Program-made: the position numbers and the translations under genes | Notes under the pieces: generated by a model | The model's database searches: none | The model's input: only the letters and a program-made list of their open reading frames with translations | What the model was told of the DNA's origin: nothing | Part shown: positions 44,629 to 56,620 of the stretch, piece after piece | How the letters are laid out: every line of letters starts with the position of its first letter | Position numbering within the stretch: the stretch's first letter is position 1 | Assembly (NCBI GenBank): GCA_022376925.1 | Contig: JAIOJX010000026.1 | Coordinates: 251,345,330-251,409,329, forward strand | DNA from: Tragulus kanchil | Taxonomy: Eukaryota > Chordata > Mammalia > Artiodactyla > Tragulidae | Length of the DNA: 64,000 nt | Direction of reading: 5' to 3'

Positions 44629-46844
44629 TACCTGCTTCTACATTCAGTCTGTTCTAGTGTCATACGTCATGTGGTCTTCATAACATGCCACTGTACACTG
44701 GTGAGAAAATAAGGGTGAAAAGAGAAAATGACGTATTAGCACTCTGCGAGTAATAGTTTTGACCTTGTGAACCCCCGGAAAGAACCACTCTTGGAGAACT
44801 GCTGCTTCAGGTGATCAGCCCCATTTCTTCTTACTCGGCGCGTACCTGAGTGGGCTGGGAGGACGGGTGCAGCTCTCTGCTCCAGAGAGGCACACACATC
44901 CCCGAGGCATCCACCTCTCAGGGGCCCTGGGCCGGCTGATGCTCCTTCCTCTCCCCTGCCCAGCGCCTTTCACCAGGAGCCCAGTAGAGGAAGGGTCATT
45001 TTGCATATTCTTGATACAGAGGCTTTTAAAGCACTTTAATATCTAGAATTTCATTAAAATGGTAAGGTCCCCAAGGTAGCCATTGTCCTAACAGAGATAT
45101 TGCCTTCATTTTTAAGCCACCCAATTCCTGTAAGAATAGAGTTAAAAGTCATCTATAATCCATGCCCTGTTCTCCTGCAGGGGTTTGAGTGGGTCCATGA
45201 CTGAAGTCAGCCAGGAAAAGCTATCTTTTATTCTCCTTTACACATGGGATGAAGCTGAAACAATGTTTCATCTTGGCCCTGGGAGATTTGAAGCCCAGAC
45301 ACAAAAGAGAACAGAGGGAAAGAAAGACACCAGCTTTGGCAGATCAGAGGATAAAGACCGTGTGCTGTGCCCATGGGAAGCCCCTCCCTTGGGCCGGCCC
45401 CTTAAGACTGAGTGAGAGGTGGATGGAGATGAATGGCCCCCGGGTGCGTCCTTGTTCTGTTGAGTCCTCAGGTGAAACATCAGACACAGCTAATAGCTTT
45501 TCTGCCTTGGGCCAAAAGGAGAGGAAATGAAACCCTGAGGATCTGCATGAATCTGTTTAGGAGGCTCCGGTTAGAAGTTCTGATTTTGAAGGTGGGCAGC
45601 ATAGAAAATACTCCCAGCTCACCCAGTCACCAGTCAGGTGACCTCAAGCAAAGTGCAAGTCTCGCCTAAAACGAGTTTCTGTAGGATTTTGTAGAATGCA
45701 TATAAGCCCGTAAGCACAATGTCTGGCCACTACCTGCTTCTACATTCAGTCTGTTCTAGTGTCATACGTCATGTGGTCTTCATAACATGCCACTGTACAC
45801 TGGTGAGAAAATAAGGGTGAAAAGAGAAAATGACGTATTAGCACTCTGCGAGTAATAGTTTTGACCTTGTGAACCCCCGGAAAGAACCACTCTTGGAGAA
45901 CTGCTGCTTCAGGTGATCAGCCCCATTTCTTCTTACTCGGCGCGTACCTGAGTGGGCTGGGAGGACGGGTGCAGCTCTCTGCTCCAGAGAGGCACACACA
46001 TCCCCGAGGCATCCACCTCTCAGGGGCCCTGGGCCGGCTGATGCTCCTTCCTCTCCCCTGCCCAGCGCCTTTCACCAGGAGCCCAGTAGAGGAAGGGTCA
46101 TTTTGCATATTCTTGATACAGAGGCTTTTAAAGCACTTTAATATCTAGAATTTCATTAAAATGGTAAGGTCCCCAAGGTAGCCATTGTCCTAACAGAGAT
46201 ATTGCCTTCATTTTTAAGCCACCCAATTCCTGTAAGAATAGAGTTAAAAGTCATCTATAATCCATGCCCTGTTCTCCTGCAGGGGTTTGAGTGGGTCCAT
46301 GACTGAAGTCAGCCAGGAAAAGCTATCTTTTATTCTCCTTTACACATGGGATGAAGCTGAAACAATGTTTCATCTTGGCCCTGGGAGATTTGAAGCCCAG
46401 ACACAAAAGAGAACAGAGGGAAAGAAAGACACCAGCTTTGGCAGATCAGAGGATAAAGACCGTGTGCTGTGCCCATGGGAAGCCCCTCCCTTGGGCCGGC
46501 CCCTTAAGACTGAGTGAGAGGTGGATGGAGATGAATGGCCCCCGGGTGCGTCCTTGTTCTGTTGAGTCCTCAGGTGAAACATCAGACACAGCTAATAGCT
46601 TTTCTGCCTTGGGCCAAAAGGAGAGGAAATGAAACCCTGAGGATCTGCATGAATCTGTTTAGGAGGCTCCGGTTAGAAGTTCTGATTTTGAAGGTGGGCA
46701 GCATAGAAAATACTCCCAGCTCACCCAGTCACCAGTCAGGTGACCTCAAGCAAAGTGCAAGTCTCGGTTTTACCATCTGTAAAACGAGTTTCTGTAGGAT
46801 TTTGTGAGATCATGCATATAAGCCCGTAGCACAATGTCTGGCCT
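44629..46844. repeat. Tandem duplication 12 (about 1.10 kb, x2), overlapping duplication 11
   Basis: Copies at about 44629-45730 and 45731-46844. The far end of copy 1 is degraded: about a dozen bases present at 46767-46780 are missing at 45663, and gtgagatcatgc reads gtagaatgc. The segment 43533-43790 is thus present three times. Confidence 0.95.
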
Positions 46845-46870
46845 ACAGAAAGTGCTCAATAAAGGCTAGC
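46725..46870 (+). mobile_element. MIR element (partial second copy near 45625-45730)
   Basis: gtgacctcaagcaaagtgca, accatctgtaaaacgag and gtgctcaataaagg fit MIR in plus orientation. The upstream partial copy comes from duplication 12. Confidence 0.65.
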
Positions 46871-47274
46871 CATTGTTTTATAGTCTAGCTCACCTCCTAA
46901 CATGATTAGAGGCACGAAAGTGAAGGCTCGCCCTGAACATTCGCAGAGCTCAGGGAAATACATGCCATGTAGATACATAAATATATACACAGAGAGATTT
47001 AAAAGATATAAATCTGTTAATACTATTATATAAAATGTTTCATATATTTTCCCCAAGTATTCCTTCATAACAAATATTTTAAAGCATGCCTAAAGGTATG
47101 GTTTATATATGACAAAAAGTTTGCTAGATATCAAATATGGTGGAATTCAATTATTATTGTACATATCCGGGGGCCAGTATGATTTGGATGAATAATAAAT
47201 ACTATAAAATTCATTCTGATAAATATTTTTGCACAGAATCCTCTCTTGCCTTCACCTTTGGCAAATGCCTTGTC

Positions 47275-47765
47275 AGTGGGTTTTCCTCATTTACCATGTG
47301 TATTAGCTCTCTAGGGCTGCCATTAACAGGGTAACCACAAACCGGGTGGCTTACAACCATAGAAGTTCATTCTCTCTAGAAGTCTGAATCAAGGTGTTGG
47401 CAGGGCCGTGTTCCTTGCAAAGGCTCTAAGGAGGCTTTCGTGTTTCTTCCAGTTTCTCATGGCCCAGGGTGTTTCTGGACTTAGCAAAACTCGAGTGTCT
47501 CTCTCTGCATCACCACATCCCCTTCTACCAGTGTGTGTCTTTTGTTTTTTCTTTTCATGTTAGGTAGTTTTTATTGATTTTTTTTTAATTTTTATTTCAG
47601 TGTGTGTCTTTATGTTCTATCCTCTTCTTATAAGGACCCTGTCACTGGATTTAGGGCATCCCTAACTCCAGGATGATTTTATCTCCAGATCCTTAACTAA
47701 TTACATCTGCAAAAACTCCATTTACAGATAAGATCACCTTCTGAGATGTGAATTTGAGGTGCAAG
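47275..47765 (+). mobile_element. Old interspersed repeat, possibly a MaLR-type LTR (second copy up to 48877)
   Basis: tattagctctctagggctgc, ggtggcttacaaccat, gaatcaaggtgttggcaggg and ataaggaccctgtcactgga are a widespread mammalian repeat pattern. I think of MaLR (MST/MLT) LTRs, but the family is uncertain. There is no coding sequence. Confidence 0.4.
47543..47597 (-). mobile_element. Very short T-rich retroposed insertion with target-site duplication
   Basis: 55 nt of mostly T sequence interrupts the older repeat and is flanked by a perfect 14-nt repeat, cagtgtgtgtcttt, at 47529-47542 and 47598-47611. It looks like a severely truncated poly(A) retroposition on the minus strand. Its copy from duplication 13 is at 48655-48709. 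Confidence 0.6.
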
Positions 47766-47897
47766 GATACTATCCTAGAAAAGAGTGACTTTTTAGCTGA
47801 GAATAATGGCAGTTGATGTTTTATTTTTTCCTCCAAATTTCAAATTTGAGACTTCAGTTTAGTCACATATTCTCCTGTTCCCCTCCCTGTAGAAGCT

Positions 47898-48300
47898 TTT
47901 TCTATTTACTTAATTTTTATTGGAGTACAGTTGACTTGCAGTATTGTGTTAGTTTCTGCTATATCAGGTATACGTACACATATATCCATTATACACATAT
48001 TTGCTTATGTAGCTGTATCAGGTCTTAACTGTGGCATGCAGGATCTTTAGTTTCAACCTGCAGACTCCTATTCGTGGCCTATGAGATCCAGTTCCCTAAC
48101 CAGGGATCAAACCCTGGCCCCCTGCTTTGGGAGTAAAGTTTTAGTCAGTGGACTACCAGGAAAGTCCCTACCCACGGGTTTTTAGACTCTGTCCCCATTT
48201 AGGTCATTACAAAGTATTGAGTCTAGTTCCTTATGCTGAACATTAGGTCCTTATTAGTTATTTACTTGCTATATAGCAGTGTGTATATGCAGTTGATGTT
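47898..48300 (-). mobile_element. L1 3' fragment, minus strand, with nested SINE (second copy 49010-49412)
   Basis: attggagtacagttgacttg, gtattgtgttagtttctgct and, after the SINE, cattacaaagtattgagtct are the usual minus-strand L1 3'UTR phrases. A CHR-type SINE splits them. Confidence 0.75.
48010..48168 (-). mobile_element. CHR-type SINE nested in the L1 (second copy 49122-49280)
   Basis: aaccagggatcaaaccctgg (B box in reverse) and gactaccaggaaagtccct (5' end in reverse) mark a minus-strand tRNA-Glu SINE. Target-site duplication not clear. Confidence 0.7.
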
Positions 48301-49736
48301 TTAGAAAACAAAAAGCCACGGCTACCCATCCTTATCTCTTAAATACTCAAGCAGCAGTGGCAGGGAAGAGAAAACAAAGCAGGCTAAGCTGGCAACACCC
48401 AGCTATCAGCCACCTACTATCAATTTTAGACACTACGTTTGCTGCATTACGGTACCCCTGGCTTACAACCATAGAAGTTCATTCTCTCTAGAAGTCTGAA
48501 TCAAGGTGTTGGCAGGGCCGTGTTCCTTGCAAAGGCTCTAAGGAGGCTTTCGTGTTTCTTCCAGTTTCTCATGGCCCAGGGTGTTTCTGGACTTAGCAAA
48601 ACTCGAGTGTCTCTCTCTGCATCACCACATCCCCTTCTACCAGTGTGTGTCTTTTGTTTTTTCTTTTCATGTTAGGTAGTTTTTATTGATTTTTTTTTAA
48701 TTTTTATTTCAGTGTGTGTCTTTATGTTCTATCCTCTTCTTATAAGGACCCTGTCACTGGATTTAGGGCATCCCTAACTCCAGGATGATTTTATCTCCAG
48801 ATCCTTAACTAATTACATCTGCAAAAACTCCATTTACAGATAAGATCACCTTCTGAGATGTGAATTTGAGGTGCAAGGATACTATCCTAGAAAAGAGTGA
48901 CTTTTTAGCTGAGAATAATGGCAGTTGATGTTTTATTTTTTCCTCCAAATTTCAAATTTGAGACTTCAGTTTAGTCACATATTCTCCTGTTCCCCTCCCT
49001 GTAGAAGCTTTTTCTATTTACTTAATTTTTATTGGAGTACAGTTGACTTGCAGTATTGTGTTAGTTTCTGCTATATCAGGTATACGTACACATATATCCA
49101 TTATACACATATTTGCTTATGTAGCTGTATCAGGTCTTAACTGTGGCATGCAGGATCTTTAGTTTCAACCTGCAGACTCCTATTCGTGGCCTATGAGATC
49201 CAGTTCCCTAACCAGGGATCAAACCCTGGCCCCCTGCTTTGGGAGTAAAGTTTTAGTCAGTGGACTACCAGGAAAGTCCCTACCCACGGGTTTTTAGACT
49301 CTGTCCCCATTTAGGTCATTACAAAGTATTGAGTCTAGTTCCTTATGCTGAACATTAGGTCCTTATTAGTTATTTACTTGCTATATAGCAGTGTGTATAT
49401 GCAGTTGATGTTTTAGAAAACAAAAAGCCACGGCTACCCATCCTTATCTCTTAAATACTCAAGCAGCAGTGGCAGGGAAGAGAAAACAAAGCAGGCTAAG
49501 CTGGCAACACCCAGCTATCAGCCACCTACTATCAATTTTAGACACTGAAAAGGCAGGTCGTTCCTCTCTATGTGTTCCTCCTGCTCAAAGCTTTGCTTTT
49601 TCCCCTTACAGAAAAATGAACAGAAAATAGCACAGAAACTTGAACTCCACAGGAACTGAATGCAGTCCATAGATTTGGTGGCAGTTTTAAAGCATGACCA
49701 CAAATTCTTTGGCATTCCTCCCATGGCTGGGTCCCT

Positions 49737-50090
49737 GTGTTGGTCTATTCGAGCTGTTATAACAGCATATCATGGGCTGGGTGACTTATAAACAAAAGAA
49801 ATATATTTCTCACAGTCCTAACTGAGAAGTCCAAGATCAAGGCACCTGCAGACCCAGTGACTAATGAGGGTCTACTTCCTGGTTCGTGGATGGCCATCTT
49901 TTTGCTGAGTCCTCACATGGCAGAAGAGGTGAGGGCATTCTCTGGAGTCTCTCTTACAAGGGCACTAATGAGCGCTTTCCTCATAACCTAATAACCTCCC
50001 AAAGACCCCATCTCCAAATACCAGTATACTGGGGATTAGGTTTCACATATGAATCTGGGAGCGGGGACGGGACGCAAACATTCACTCTGT
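49737..50090 (+). mobile_element. Old interspersed repeat, possibly a MaLR-type LTR
   Basis: ttggtctattcgagctgtta, cagtcctaactgagaagtcc, tcctcacatggcagaagagg, taataacctcccaaagaccc and ggggattaggtttcacatat form a common mammalian repeat pattern. The family call is tentative. It is non-coding. Confidence 0.45.
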
Positions 50091-50690
50091 CGTTGTCCCC
50101 TTGCCTTGAATCTTGGTGAACTTGGGTCAGCTTTACCCAACAGTAGGGTGAAAATTTAAACAGCACAGCTAGAGGAACCAGTCCCGTCTGATTACATCCC
50201 TTGATCCCAGACTCTATGCTGTCTTCCTTCGAGCACAGCTTATCTGTTGGCGTTACCGACACAGTCTTCAGGCAAATTAAATTTTCGGGTAGTTTGTGTT
50301 CTTGAGAAAACTAAGTTAGAGTACTGTTGAAAAGGGTACAGCATCTCCGGAAGGATTAATTAAATCAAACCTTCCCTGAGGATGTTTTGCCCCAATATGG
50401 CACAACCAGTGTTCATTTGACTCCTTTGTGTGGAGTTTTTTCTTTTAAGCTCACAGCAAATATTCCTGACAGGGAGAGACCTTGCAAGGGGTGGAGTACT
50501 GTTTTCCAAGTATCAGCCCTGAAGTTTTCTGTTTGTATCCCCTAGGAATAGTTTGTCCAAAATAAAAACAAAAAGTCACTTGTTTAGCATTAACTTGTAG
50601 AGACTTGAAGAAAAAACTTTATATTCATTTATTTTAAACAGCCCTTAGACTTTCAGGTTTCGGTCTAGCATATAAAGAGTTGGAAAGTCG
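50091..50690. other. Intergenic sequence
   Basis: Unique-looking, AT-leaning. Nothing recognised. Confidence 0.45.
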
Positions 50691-50840
50691 GGGGCTTCCC
50701 TGGTGCTCCAGTGGATAAAGAGTCCACCTTGCAGTGCAAGGGGCACCCGTTCGATCCCTGATTGGCGAGCTAAGATCCCACATGCCTGTGGTCAAAAGAA
50801 AAAACCAAAAGCATAAAACAGAAATAATATTGTAACAAAA
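50691..50840 (+). mobile_element. CHR-type SINE
   Basis: ggcttccctggtgctccagtgg, then ccgttcgatccctgat (B box) and agatcccacatgcctg, with a long A-rich tail. Intergenic, single copy. Confidence 0.8.
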
Positions 50841-51341
50841 TAATTAATAAACTTGAAAAACAGAAAAGAATTGCAAAGTTATCACTCCACCCTAACAAGT
50901 AAAATGCTGGAAATGGACAAGTCTTCTTAGATACACCACAGAAGTGAGGTCACAGAGAAAACCACTGCCCCACAAGTTGGAGAAACAAAGAGGCAGACAC
51001 AGAGGAATCACAGTTTCCCAGAGCAGAAACCTCCGTGGGAACACGTGCTGGGGTAGGAAAACCTAAACTGTAACTAAAAAATTGGTGGAAGTTCAATCAT
51101 TCTTTATTCTCAACACTGAGAGCTGAAAACTTCATGGGGCCCTCAGTCTTGGGCGGGAAGAGGGCACACCTCCTGAGCGCCTCCACATTCTCACAGGGAA
51201 GATGGAAGAGAAGGCCCCCCATGCTTCCAGCACCAGGAGGAGAAAGATAATCATTTTGAAAGAACACTAGAGCATTCTGTTCTTCTTAACAAGGCCTGCC
51301 CTCAAGAGAAACTATTTTACCAGAACCTTACCTATTTAGGT

Positions 51342-51615
51342 GGTTTTTTTTTTTTTTCTTGGCCACTTCTATTGAGCTTTCATTTGTTTCATTCGTTTAT
51401 CTTTGGTCTTTAGCTGGTGCGGGCCTCCCATCACAGTGGCCTCTCAGTGCAGAGCACCGACTCTTGGCGCATGCGCTCCAGAGCTCTGGTTCAGTAGTTA
51501 GACACATTGGTCCAGCGGCTCCACTGCACATGGGTCTTCCTAGGCCAAGGATCGAACCGACGCCCTTTGCACTGTAATGCGGCATCCCCACCCACTGGAC
51601 CACCAGGGAAGCCGC
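51342..51615 (-). mobile_element. CHR-2-type SINE, minus strand, with clear target-site duplication
   Basis: A T-rich head, body with gcgcatgcgctccagagct and aaggatcgaaccgacgc, and end ggaccaccagggaagcc. A perfect 12-nt direct repeat, acctatttaggt, lies at 51330-51341 and 51616-51627. Confidence 0.9.
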
Positions 51616-52165
51616 ACCTATTTAGGTTTTAACAGAGCTTTTGGGGAAGTGAGGAGTATCCAACTTCAACCCACCCCCAACCCCCACAATTTCCTGTCCC
51701 ACCTAAAGGGGCAGAGACAAGGAACACAAGCTCAGTTAAAGTTGAGACCTACTCATAGGATTATAGACCACCACCTCTCCCTGTATGCCTTTCCACTACC
51801 ACCCTAAAAACCATTTACCTCAGTTCCTTATACCTAGTACATCATGTCTGGCTTTCAACAAAAGTTTACAGGATGCACTACAAGACAAATTTGAAGAGAC
51901 AGCAACTATGAGAACCAGAGTCAGATATGGAAGGAATGTTGTTTATGTCAGATGTTGAGAGAGGGGAACTAAGGTCTCCAACTATAATTGTGGATTTGTC
52001 TATTTCTCCTTCCTATTCTATCTCATTTTTCTTTATGGATTTTGCAACTCTTGTAGAGTGGATACACCTTGAACATTGCTGAATTACTTTTTTGGTGAAT
52101 GGAGTCTTTTATTATGATAGAATGTCCCTGTGTCTGGTATTTTCCTTTGCTCTGGCATCTACTTT

Positions 52166-52376
52166 GTGTGCTAAGCTGTTTCAACTGTGTTTGGCTCTTT
52201 GCAGCCCCATGGACTGTAGCCCACCAGGCTCCTCTGTCCATGGGATTCTCCAGGCATGAGAGAACTGGAGCCCCTCCACCAGGTGATCTTTTTGACGCAG
52301 GGTTCAAACCCATGTCTCCTGCATCTTAAGCATTGGCAGACAGGTTCTTTACCCACTGAGCCACTGGAAAGTCTGA
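52166..52376 (-). mobile_element. Bov-A/Bov-tA SINE (second copy 53331-53541)
   Basis: ttgcagccccatggactgta, ccaccaggctcctctgtcca and gttctttacccactgagcca are diagnostic. The target-site duplication catctacttt at 52156-52165 and 52377-52386 shows insertion into L1 sequence. Ruminant-specific family. Confidence 0.88.
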
Positions 52377-52611
52377 CATCTACTTTATCTAATGTTAATA
52401 TAGTCATTCCTGCTTTCTGTTGATTAATGTTTGCATGATGTATCCTTTCCTGTCCTTTTACCATTTTTGTTGTTTTTGTTTTGTTTTTACCATTTTTATA
52501 TGTACACTCCAGTGGCATTAAGACCATTTGTGTGGTTGAACAACCATCACCACTACCCATATCCAGACCTTCTTCATGTTCTAGAATTGAAACTCCATAC
52601 CCATTAAACCT

Positions 52612-52757
52612 CTGTCCAGGCTCCTCTTTCCCTGGGGTTTTCCAGGAAAGAATACTGGAGTAGATTGCCATTTCCTTCTCCAGAGGAGCCTGACCGGCTA
52701 TAGTTCATTGGGTTGTGCAGAGTTGGGCAGGACTTATTGACTAAACAACAACAACCC
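52612..52757. mobile_element. Rearranged Bov-A fragment (second copy 53777-53922)
   Basis: The first half (gttttccaggaaagaatact, ttgccatttccttctcc) and the second half (ctatagttcattgggttgtg .. gactaaacaacaacaac) are parts of Bov-A joined in one short unit, flanked by acccattaa on both sides. Confidence 0.65.
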
Positions 52758-54181
52758 ATTAACTCACAGCCCCCCGTTTTCTAGGTGCCCCATGTAAGTG
52801 GAATCATACAGTACACTTCTTTGAAGATTGGCTTGTTTCATTTAACATAGTGTCTTCACAATTTATCCATCTTAGCATGTGTCAGATACTCCTTATTTTT
52901 AAGGCTAAATAATACTGTCTGCATATACTACATTCTGTTTATCCATCCACCCACTGATGACACTTGGGTTGTTGCCTCTACCCTTTTGTATTGTGAATAA
53001 TGCTGCTATAAACATGGTGGTGGTCTAGTCACTCAGGATGCACTACAAGACAAATTTGAAGAGACAGCAACTATGAGAACCAGAGTCAGATATGGAAGGA
53101 ATGTTGTTTATGTCAGATGTTGAGAGAGGGGAACTAAGGTCTCCAACTATAATTGTGGATTTGTCTATTTCTCCTTCCTATTCTATCTCATTTTTCTTTA
53201 TGGATTTTGCAACTCTTGTAGAGTGGATACACCTTGAACATTGCTGAATTACTTTTTTGGTGAATGGAGTCTTTTATTATGATAGAATGTCCCTGTGTCT
53301 GGTATTTTCCTTTGCTCTGGCATCTACTTTGTGTGCTAAGCTGTTTCAACTGTGTTTGGCTCTTTGCAGCCCCATGGACTGTAGCCCACCAGGCTCCTCT
53401 GTCCATGGGATTCTCCAGGCATGAGAGAACTGGAGCCCCTCCACCAGGTGATCTTTTTGACGCAGGGTTCAAACCCATGTCTCCTGCATCTTAAGCATTG
53501 GCAGACAGGTTCTTTACCCACTGAGCCACTGGAAAGTCTGACATCTACTTTATCTAATGTTAATATAGTCATTCCTGCTTTCTGTTGATTAATGTTTGCA
53601 TGATGTATCCTTTCCTGTCCTTTTACCATTTTTGTTGTTTTTGTTTTGTTTTTACCATTTTTATATGTACACTCCAGTGGCATTAAGACCATTTGTGTGG
53701 TTGAACAACCATCACCACTACCCATATCCAGACCTTCTTCATGTTCTAGAATTGAAACTCCATACCCATTAAACCTCTGTCCAGGCTCCTCTTTCCCTGG
53801 GGTTTTCCAGGAAAGAATACTGGAGTAGATTGCCATTTCCTTCTCCAGAGGAGCCTGACCGGCTATAGTTCATTGGGTTGTGCAGAGTTGGGCAGGACTT
53901 ATTGACTAAACAACAACAACCCATTAACTCACAGCCCCCCGTTTTCTAGGTGCCCCATGTAAGTGGAATCATACAGTACACTTCTTTGAAGATTGGCTTG
54001 TTTCATTTAACATAGTGTCTTCACAATTTATCCATCTTAGCATGTGTCAGATACTCCTTATTTTTAAGGCTAAATAATACTGTCTGCATATACTACATTC
54101 TGTTTATCCATCCACCCACTGATGACACTTGGGTTGTTGCCTCTACCCTTTTGTATTGTGAATAATGCTGCTATAAACATG

Positions 54182-54378
54182 GTGGTGGTCTAGTCACTCA
54201 GGCGTGTCAGACTCTTTGAGACCTCATGGACTGTAGCCCGCCAGGCTCCCCTGTCCGTGGGAGATTCCAGGCAAGACTATAGGAGTGGGTTGCCATTTCC
54301 TTCTCCAGAGGATCTTCCCAAACCAGAGATCAAACCGTGGTTTCTTATGTCTCCTGCATTGCAGGTGGGTTCTTTAAA
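54182..54378 (-). mobile_element. Bov-tA-type SINE
   Basis: gactgtagcccgccaggctc, gttgccatttccttctccag and gcattgcaggtgggttcttt are diagnostic. An 11-nt target-site duplication, ctataaacatg, lies at 54171-54181 and 54379-54389. Confidence 0.88.
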
Positions 54379-54621
54379 CTATAAACATGAATGTACAAAT
54401 GTGAGTTCTAATCTCCACTTCTGCTGCCTTTTGGTGTATACCTCAAAGTAGATCATATAGTCATTCTATGTTAAACTTGTTGAGGGACCATCATACTTTT
54501 TCCCATGTGTGGCTGCACCATGTTATGTTCCTATCAGCAGTGCACAAGAGTTCCAGTTGTTCTATATCCCCACTAAGGCTTATTAGTTTCTGTTTTATTG
54601 TTTTAAATAATAACCATGCTA

Positions 54622-54757
54622 ATGGATGGAGAAGAAAATGGCAGCCCACACCAGTATTCTTGCCTAGAAAATCCTGTGGACAAAGGAGCCTGGTGGGCTA
54701 CAGTCCATGGGGTCAAAAAGAGTCAGACATGACTGGGCACACACCATACACCATACT
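54622..54757 (+). mobile_element. Bov-A SINE monomer, plus strand
   Basis: ccagtattcttgcctagaaa, ggagcctggtgggctacagt and agagtcagacatgactgggc are the plus-strand Bov-A text. A near-repeat, accatRctaatgRa, flanks it. Confidence 0.8.
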
Positions 54758-56160
54758 AATGAATGTGAAGTGATTTTATCCTTTTACTTTTAACCTGCCT
54801 GTATCATTCATTATACTTGAAGTGAGTTTGTTACAGACAGCATATAGTTAGGTCATATTTTTGATTCACTTTGCCAATCTCTTTTACTTGGCATTTTTTG
54901 GTCATTTACAATAAAAGTAATCATTAACATGTTAAGGCGTAAGCTTGCCATTTCATTTTTGTTTTATCTTTGTTCTGTTTTTAATTTCTCTTTTTTCTTT
55001 TCCTGTCTCCCATTGGGTTACTCAAATTTCATTTGGGTTTATGTATAGTTTTTTTAGTGTATCTATTTGTATAGCCTTTTGGCAATTGCTCTAGGCATTA
55101 TTTTATCAATACATAATTTTATCAATACATAATTTAGTACCATTTATTGATGGTATGATTTTTCTAGTTTTCTAGTGAAGTACTGAAAGCTTACCACCGT
55201 TTATACCCCCTTCACCTTCCTCTATTTATAACTGCCCTAAATATTTCTTTTACGTGCATTTAGAACCACACTAGTCAGTGTTACAATTTTTGTTCCTACC
55301 GATCAAACATAATTTAGAAAATTTTAGAGGAGAAGTAAAGTATGTTGTAATTACCCATGTGTTTTTCTTACGATGTTCTTTCTTCCTTTCTCATATCCTA
55401 AAGTTCCTTGTTTCTTCATTTCCTTTATATATTCTTTTAGGATAGGCCTGTTTGTAACAAGTTCTGTTAGTTTTCCTTCATCTCAGAATACCTGCTCTCC
55501 ATTTCTGAAGAATATTATCACTGACTTTAGGATGCTGACCATTCTTTTCTTTTAGCACTATAATATGGTGATTCTTTCTGCCCCCTGGTTTCTAATAAGG
55601 GATCTTCTGCCATTCAAATTAATTTTCCCCTTTAAGATTTCTCTGGTTTCTTTCAAGACTTTTTATATCTTTAGTTTTGAAATTTTTAATTATTAGGTAT
55701 CTTGATGTGAATTTATTTGAGTTTATTCTATCTGGGTCTTACTCACCTTCTAGAACATACAGAGTTAAATCTCTTTAAATTTTAGAAATTGTCAGTAATT
55801 ATTTCTTTAAATACTTTTTCATTCATTTCCTCTCTTTTTCTTTCTGAATATCCAGTGATAGAAATGCTAAACCTTTTGTTATGGTCCCACAGGTTCCTGT
55901 AGCTCTGTCTGCTTCAGTCTGTTTTCTCTCTCTTTCAGATTGGGTAATCTCTAATGTTAGTTCTTCTAGCTCCCTGATTATTTCCTTTGTCCTCTCTTTT
56001 CTGCTGTTGAACCCATCCATTGAGGTTTTTATTTTGGTTAGTTTTTCTGTTTTATTTTAGAGTGGCATTGCTGGTGATATGGTAGTTTTATTTTCAGGTC
56101 TTTGAGGAACCTCCATACTGTTTTCTATAGTGGCTGCACCAATTTACATTCCCACCAACA

Positions 56161-56620
56161 GGGAGCCAGAGTTCCCTTTTCTCTGTTTCCAGCTTCTGTA
56201 GCTTCCCATCTCAATAGATGAAACCCAGAGAACTCATCACTGTCATTCCTGGGGTCCACTTTCCTAGTCAGACTGCTGCCTTCTTTTCTCCACCTTTCAA
56301 AATCTTGTGTTTGTTTTATATGTAATGCCGAATGGTTTCCTGTGGTGATTATAAGAAGCAATTGGGAAAATTATGTCTCCTCCACCTTCCCAGAAGCAAA
56401 AGTCTGAGGGAATGGTGTTGAGCAGTAGATCTCTTTTTATATGAATCTGATATCAAGAATAGCATAATCTTGTTTAGTCTAAAAGTCAATGAAAACTATA
56501 GATATTTTGTATAGCCAAAGGCATAAGAATGAACACTGGCATTTGCCGCTCTGTTTGAGATACATTAACAGTTGTGCCATGAGAAAAGTATTTCTCTGAG
56601 ATCAGACATCTCTAGGAAAG
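56161..56620. other. Intergenic sequence after the L1 mosaic
   Basis: Unique-looking. No gene or clear repeat recognised. Confidence 0.45.

Larger units (their letters stand above)
42695..44893. repeat. Tandem duplication 11 (about 1.10 kb, x2), carries an L1 3' fragment
   Basis: Copies at about 42695-43790 and 43791-44893, joined at ggcac. Differences include gactttattttg/gactctatttttg and tcgggcg/tcggcgcg. Part of copy 2 (44629-44893) is also part of duplication 12. Confidence 0.95.
47347..49546. repeat. Tandem duplication 13 (about 1.09 kb, x2) with 25-nt foreign linker
   Basis: Copies at about 47347-48434 and 48459-49546, offset 1112. The sequence 48435-48459 between them matches neither flank. 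Each copy contains an older repeat, an L1 3' piece and a nested SINE. Confidence 0.95.
51869..54202. repeat. Tandem duplication 14 (1165 nt, x2), L1/SINE mosaic
   Basis: Copies at 51869-53033 and 53034-54202, joined at cagg microhomology. I saw no difference between the copies. It is the longest unit of the sixteen. Confidence 0.95.
51880..56160 (-). mobile_element. Mosaic of old minus-strand L1 fragments broken by SINEs
   Basis: T-rich sequence with L1-like phrases throughout, for example atgctgctataaacatgg, gtggctgcaccatgttatgt and, near 56130, agtggctgcaccaatttaca. The text runs as reverse-complement L1. At least four ruminant SINEs are inserted. 53034-54202 repeats 51869-53033, so the true length is shorter. 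No intact L1 frame remains. Confidence 0.6.

Noticed and set aside
52171..52671. A 166-codon open frame on the minus strand, present twice
   Set aside because: It runs through a Bov-A SINE and L1 sequence (for example the SINE-derived SSLMPGESHGQRSLVGYSPWG text).
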